NCBI RefSeq assembly: GCF_029168945.1
Contig: NC_083603.1
Location: forward strand, 50,230,406-50,294,405
Length of the DNA stretch: 64,000 nt
Source: Cannabis sativa
Taxonomy: Eukaryota; Streptophyta; Magnoliopsida; Rosales; Cannabaceae
Reading direction: 5' to 3'
Of this stretch, positions 59,087 to 64,000 are shown one piece after another. Made by a program: the position numbers and the translations under genes. How positions within the stretch are numbered: the first letter of the stretch is position 1; each line of letters starts with the position of its first letter. The notes under the pieces were generated by a model. The model saw only the letters and a program-made list of their open reading frames with translations. It did not search any database and was not told the origin of the DNA.

Positions 59087-61130
59087 AGTTGCATTTAATT
59101 TCGAGGTGAGCGAGTGAGATAATATTAGATCACAAAACCAACCCCAAAGCCGGTGTTCTGGACCTGCGAATGCATCCACGAAAGGATGAGGTGTGTTTGA
59201 TATTCTATTTAGGATTTTATTTACATGTAATATATAATAATTTATTTATATTTAATTTATGCGTTTTATTTCTTTAAAAAAATTATACATTTTATTAAAT
59301 TCATAAACAGAATTTTAATGAACATGATATAGTTATGCATATTGTCGTAATTGAGGGGCTTTTTCTCACCTTTCTTAGTGTGACTTCCGGTATCATTGAG
59401 GAGATTGTTGGACAATGGAATCTGTTGTTTGTGAAAAATAGACAACATCAAAAATTGCGCAAAAATCACGAGTATTCAAGTTAACAAGAGCACTCATTTA
59501 CACAACTCTGAGTTTTCACTTAAAAGTGACAATACTCAAAGTATAATAATGAATAATAAAATGAAAATAACTATATAAAATAGTCTCCTTAGTTTATATA
59601 AGAAGCAAGTGATCATTTGAATTATATATTGATCAAACAGGACCGTTATAACATTAATCACATTTAGTTAAAATAGAAAATATTTATAGGATAAATGAGA
59701 AAACAATTTCGACCGTTCTTAGTTAATATCGGAACGTATGCAACTTTAGAAGTTGCATATTAATTGTTCACTTTCTTCAATAAGATATTAACTTGCGGGT
59801 TCTCTTGTGTTACTCGCATATAAAGTCGTTGGACCACAAAACCTCGAGGTCATTTATAAGATAGAACACATGGGACTATACTAGTCACATATTGAGTGTT
59901 CATGCATAGACAACATTAAACTCACAGGTTCAAGATGAATTGTCGCACACATTAGTCATTCGAACAAGATGCTTGTAAAGATGCGATATTTACGTGGGAT
60001 GCAGGGAAGAATCATTTAGTCCTCGCATATAACTAATATATGGGCGACTCGTGGTGACTTCTCTTGATTCTGCTTCCACTTTACTATGCTGCGCATAATG
60101 TGAAACTAGACCTTGTCTTGGTCACACCTTCTCGCAAGTTTCGGTCATGTGAGGATAGCTCTACTGGAGCAGTTATTAACACATCATATTTTTCCAACTG
60201 GAAATTGGGTCCACGTGTCAAATATATACGAGATTGTGCTCGTGTTTCTAGGAAAAAATTTGCACTATAACACATGCTCCTAGTTTCGCGATGATAGTTG
60301 TCTATCACACGGCGAAACTATCTCGAGGGATAGTCGAGTTGAGTCACATCATGGGTGACATTTGATTACCTTCTCGAGGTTTATGAAATGGCAATTGGTA
60401 ATTATGATGTTAATCTTTCCAAGATGTCATGACATCAAAACCCTTCGGCGTCTCTATAGGCTTGTCTCGTGACAATCGTTCGATGAGGCAACTATTGGTT
60501 TTCCAACACCATGTGTCACGATCATAATGTGGGACCACAATTCCTATAAAAGCCCCAAGTACGAAAAATGAGGGTTTCATTTTTCCCTCTCATTTTCATT
60601 TTACTCTGAAATTTTTTCAAATTTTTACTCCACTTCTAGAAATTTCTCCAAGGATCATTTGTTGCTCAAACTCTCGGAATTGGATTCAAACTTCTTTTCA
60701 GGAAACAAAACCAGGCTTTCAGATTCAAAGGTTGTTTTCTCTATTTCTCAGTTTTTTGTAAAATAATTTTGGATAATTAAATGCATTCTGGGTCTTATTG
60801 ATTAAAACTGCATGAAAATAAAAGACGGTATTCTGGGTAATGGGAATTTGTCTTTATATGGACTAAAATAGGTCATTTTTTTGGGGGGGGGGGGGGGATT
60901 TACCTTTTTGTTGAATAATCACATCTTCTTTATGAAATTTTTGAATGATAGCATGTTTCTTTCTAGAACACTTTGAATGTTCACAGTAGGCAGTAGACCA
61001 CTTTGAATGCTCGCACATGTATGTAGGATTTCACCTTAATAGTCCACGAATAATTGCCTTATTTTCTGGGGCAATTTCCAACTGGAAAAAGCCTTAATAA
61101 TATTAGAAGTCACACTAACTTACTAACAAC
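59087..61130. other. Intergenic region with LTR-like promoter segment and a G16 run
   Basis: 59087-59215 is the MNS5 leader/promoter. About 59900-60740 looks like LTR or leader sequence of an unidentified element: CTATAAAAGCCCC at about 60544 is a TATA box followed by a T/C-rich leader. 60882-60897 is an uninterrupted G run. No gene recognised. Confidence 0.4.
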
Positions 61131-61867
61131 GCACGAGTGAGAACACTCGTTTTAAATTGCATGCGCGATGTGGAGGAGGTTTTCCTGTATGCCTCACTTG
61201 TGGTCGACACCATTTGGCGCACTCAAAATGAGAAGGTTCATAATAATCTCACTTTAGATGTGAAGAAGTGCATTGACTCTATTCGATTTTCTTTTGCAGA
61301 ATTACATGCTACTATTTTCCTTTCCCCTGACCCTTGCCTGAAGGAGTGTTGGTCTCCCCCCTTCAAGATTGGATCAAACTGAATTGCGATGTTAAAGTGG
61401 GGTTTGATAGCATGTGTATAGCAGTTGTTGCCAGGAACCACTTAGGCGAGGTGGTTCGAGATCATACGTCTTGTCTTGACTTTTCTGATGCTCTTTGTGG
61501 GGAAGCGGGGACGTGCTGTTTGGCTATTTCTGCTGCTTCGGATTTTGATGCCAAGTTTGTCATTGTGGAGAGCGACTCGAGGGTAGTCATCAATGCTCTC
61601 AATGGGAAGGAGTCTCATTGGGTTATTGGAAACTATGTCTCTTTTTGTAATAGTCACTCTTCTTTATTTTTGAGTTGTATTTTCTCTCATATTAGCAGGA
61701 CTTGTAATTTTGTTGCCCATAATGTGGCTAAGTGGGCGTTTACCCACAAATTATTTGGTGATATCCCACTATGTACCATCCCGTTAAACTTATTATGTAA
61801 TGACCGTGAGGTCTAACTTATTCTATTAATGAAATACGTTTTTCTTCAAAAAAAAAAAAAAAAAAAA
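61131..61867 (+). pseudogene. 5'-truncated LINE, RNase H end with poly(A) tail
   Basis: 61137-61382 carries the inter-domain part (VVDTIWRTQNEKVHNN), and 61334-61816 the RVT_3 RNase H domain (W-I-K-L-N-C-D, VVARNHLGEVV, V-E-S-D-S-R-V-V, HISRTCNFVAHNVAKWA). The two frames overlap at a six-C run near 61355, so a one-base slip splits them. A poly(A) run at 61849-61867 follows the stop by 32 bases, as expected for an L1-type insertion. The 5' end and target duplication were not found. Confidence 0.82.

Positions 61868-64000
<2,133 letters not shown>

Overview
This is a stretch of AT-rich eudicot nuclear DNA. The host genes have plant-type introns and belong to plant families (UGT74-like glycosyltransferase, CBP60, an EDEM-type GH47 mannosidase). 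The space between them is filled with nested transposons. I cannot name the species from sequence alone.

Host genes: a plastid-type DCC thiol-disulphide oxidoreductase (2363-3806, +, 8 exons, 222 aa), a UDP-glycosyltransferase (4050-6040, -, 2 exons, 470 aa), a CBP60 calmodulin-binding protein (20300-24885, -, 7 exons, 562 aa) and an MNS5-like alpha-mannosidase (54714-59086, -, 15 exons, 577 aa). All four read through with consistent splice phases and no internal stops.

Transposon layout. 6467-6986 is a hAT-type MITE. 7091-16810 is a second hAT MITE split by a 9.0-kb Mutator-like element (MULE1, 7437-16440, perfect 23-bp terminal inverted repeats, 8-bp target duplication). MULE1 carries a DUF1985/Ulp1 (C48) protease gene, a small zinc-ribbon gene and a transposase. 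These genes are near-intact but carry in-frame stops or a homopolymer frameshift. 17616-19535 is a truncated Ty1/copia element. MULE2, a degenerate relative of MULE1, runs from about 26270 to 39977. It is cut by a hAT MITE (27073-27399) and by a complete 9.4-kb Ty3/gypsy Tekay-like chromovirus (28847-38283, 2.2-kb LTRs, 5-bp target duplication). 45190-53324 is a third MULE (MULE3) with an intact-looking 769-aa transposase, a DUF1985 gene and captured host exons, one of which I recognise as HCF244. LINE 3' remnants lie at 2-508, about 43400-43640 and 61131-61867.

Most interesting pattern: each MULE is sprinkled, in introns and intergenic DNA but hardly at all in its exons, with its own short motif. 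MULE1 uses TGTCGCGACA-type sites, MULE2 uses TATCGACA/TGTCGATA and MULE3 uses AGTAACCTGGTA. This resembles the family-specific motifs recognised by VANC anti-silencing proteins of Arabidopsis VANDAL MULEs. MULE1 and MULE2 also share a small CX2CX15CX2C zinc-ribbon protein that I do not recognise from any named family and that is a candidate partner.
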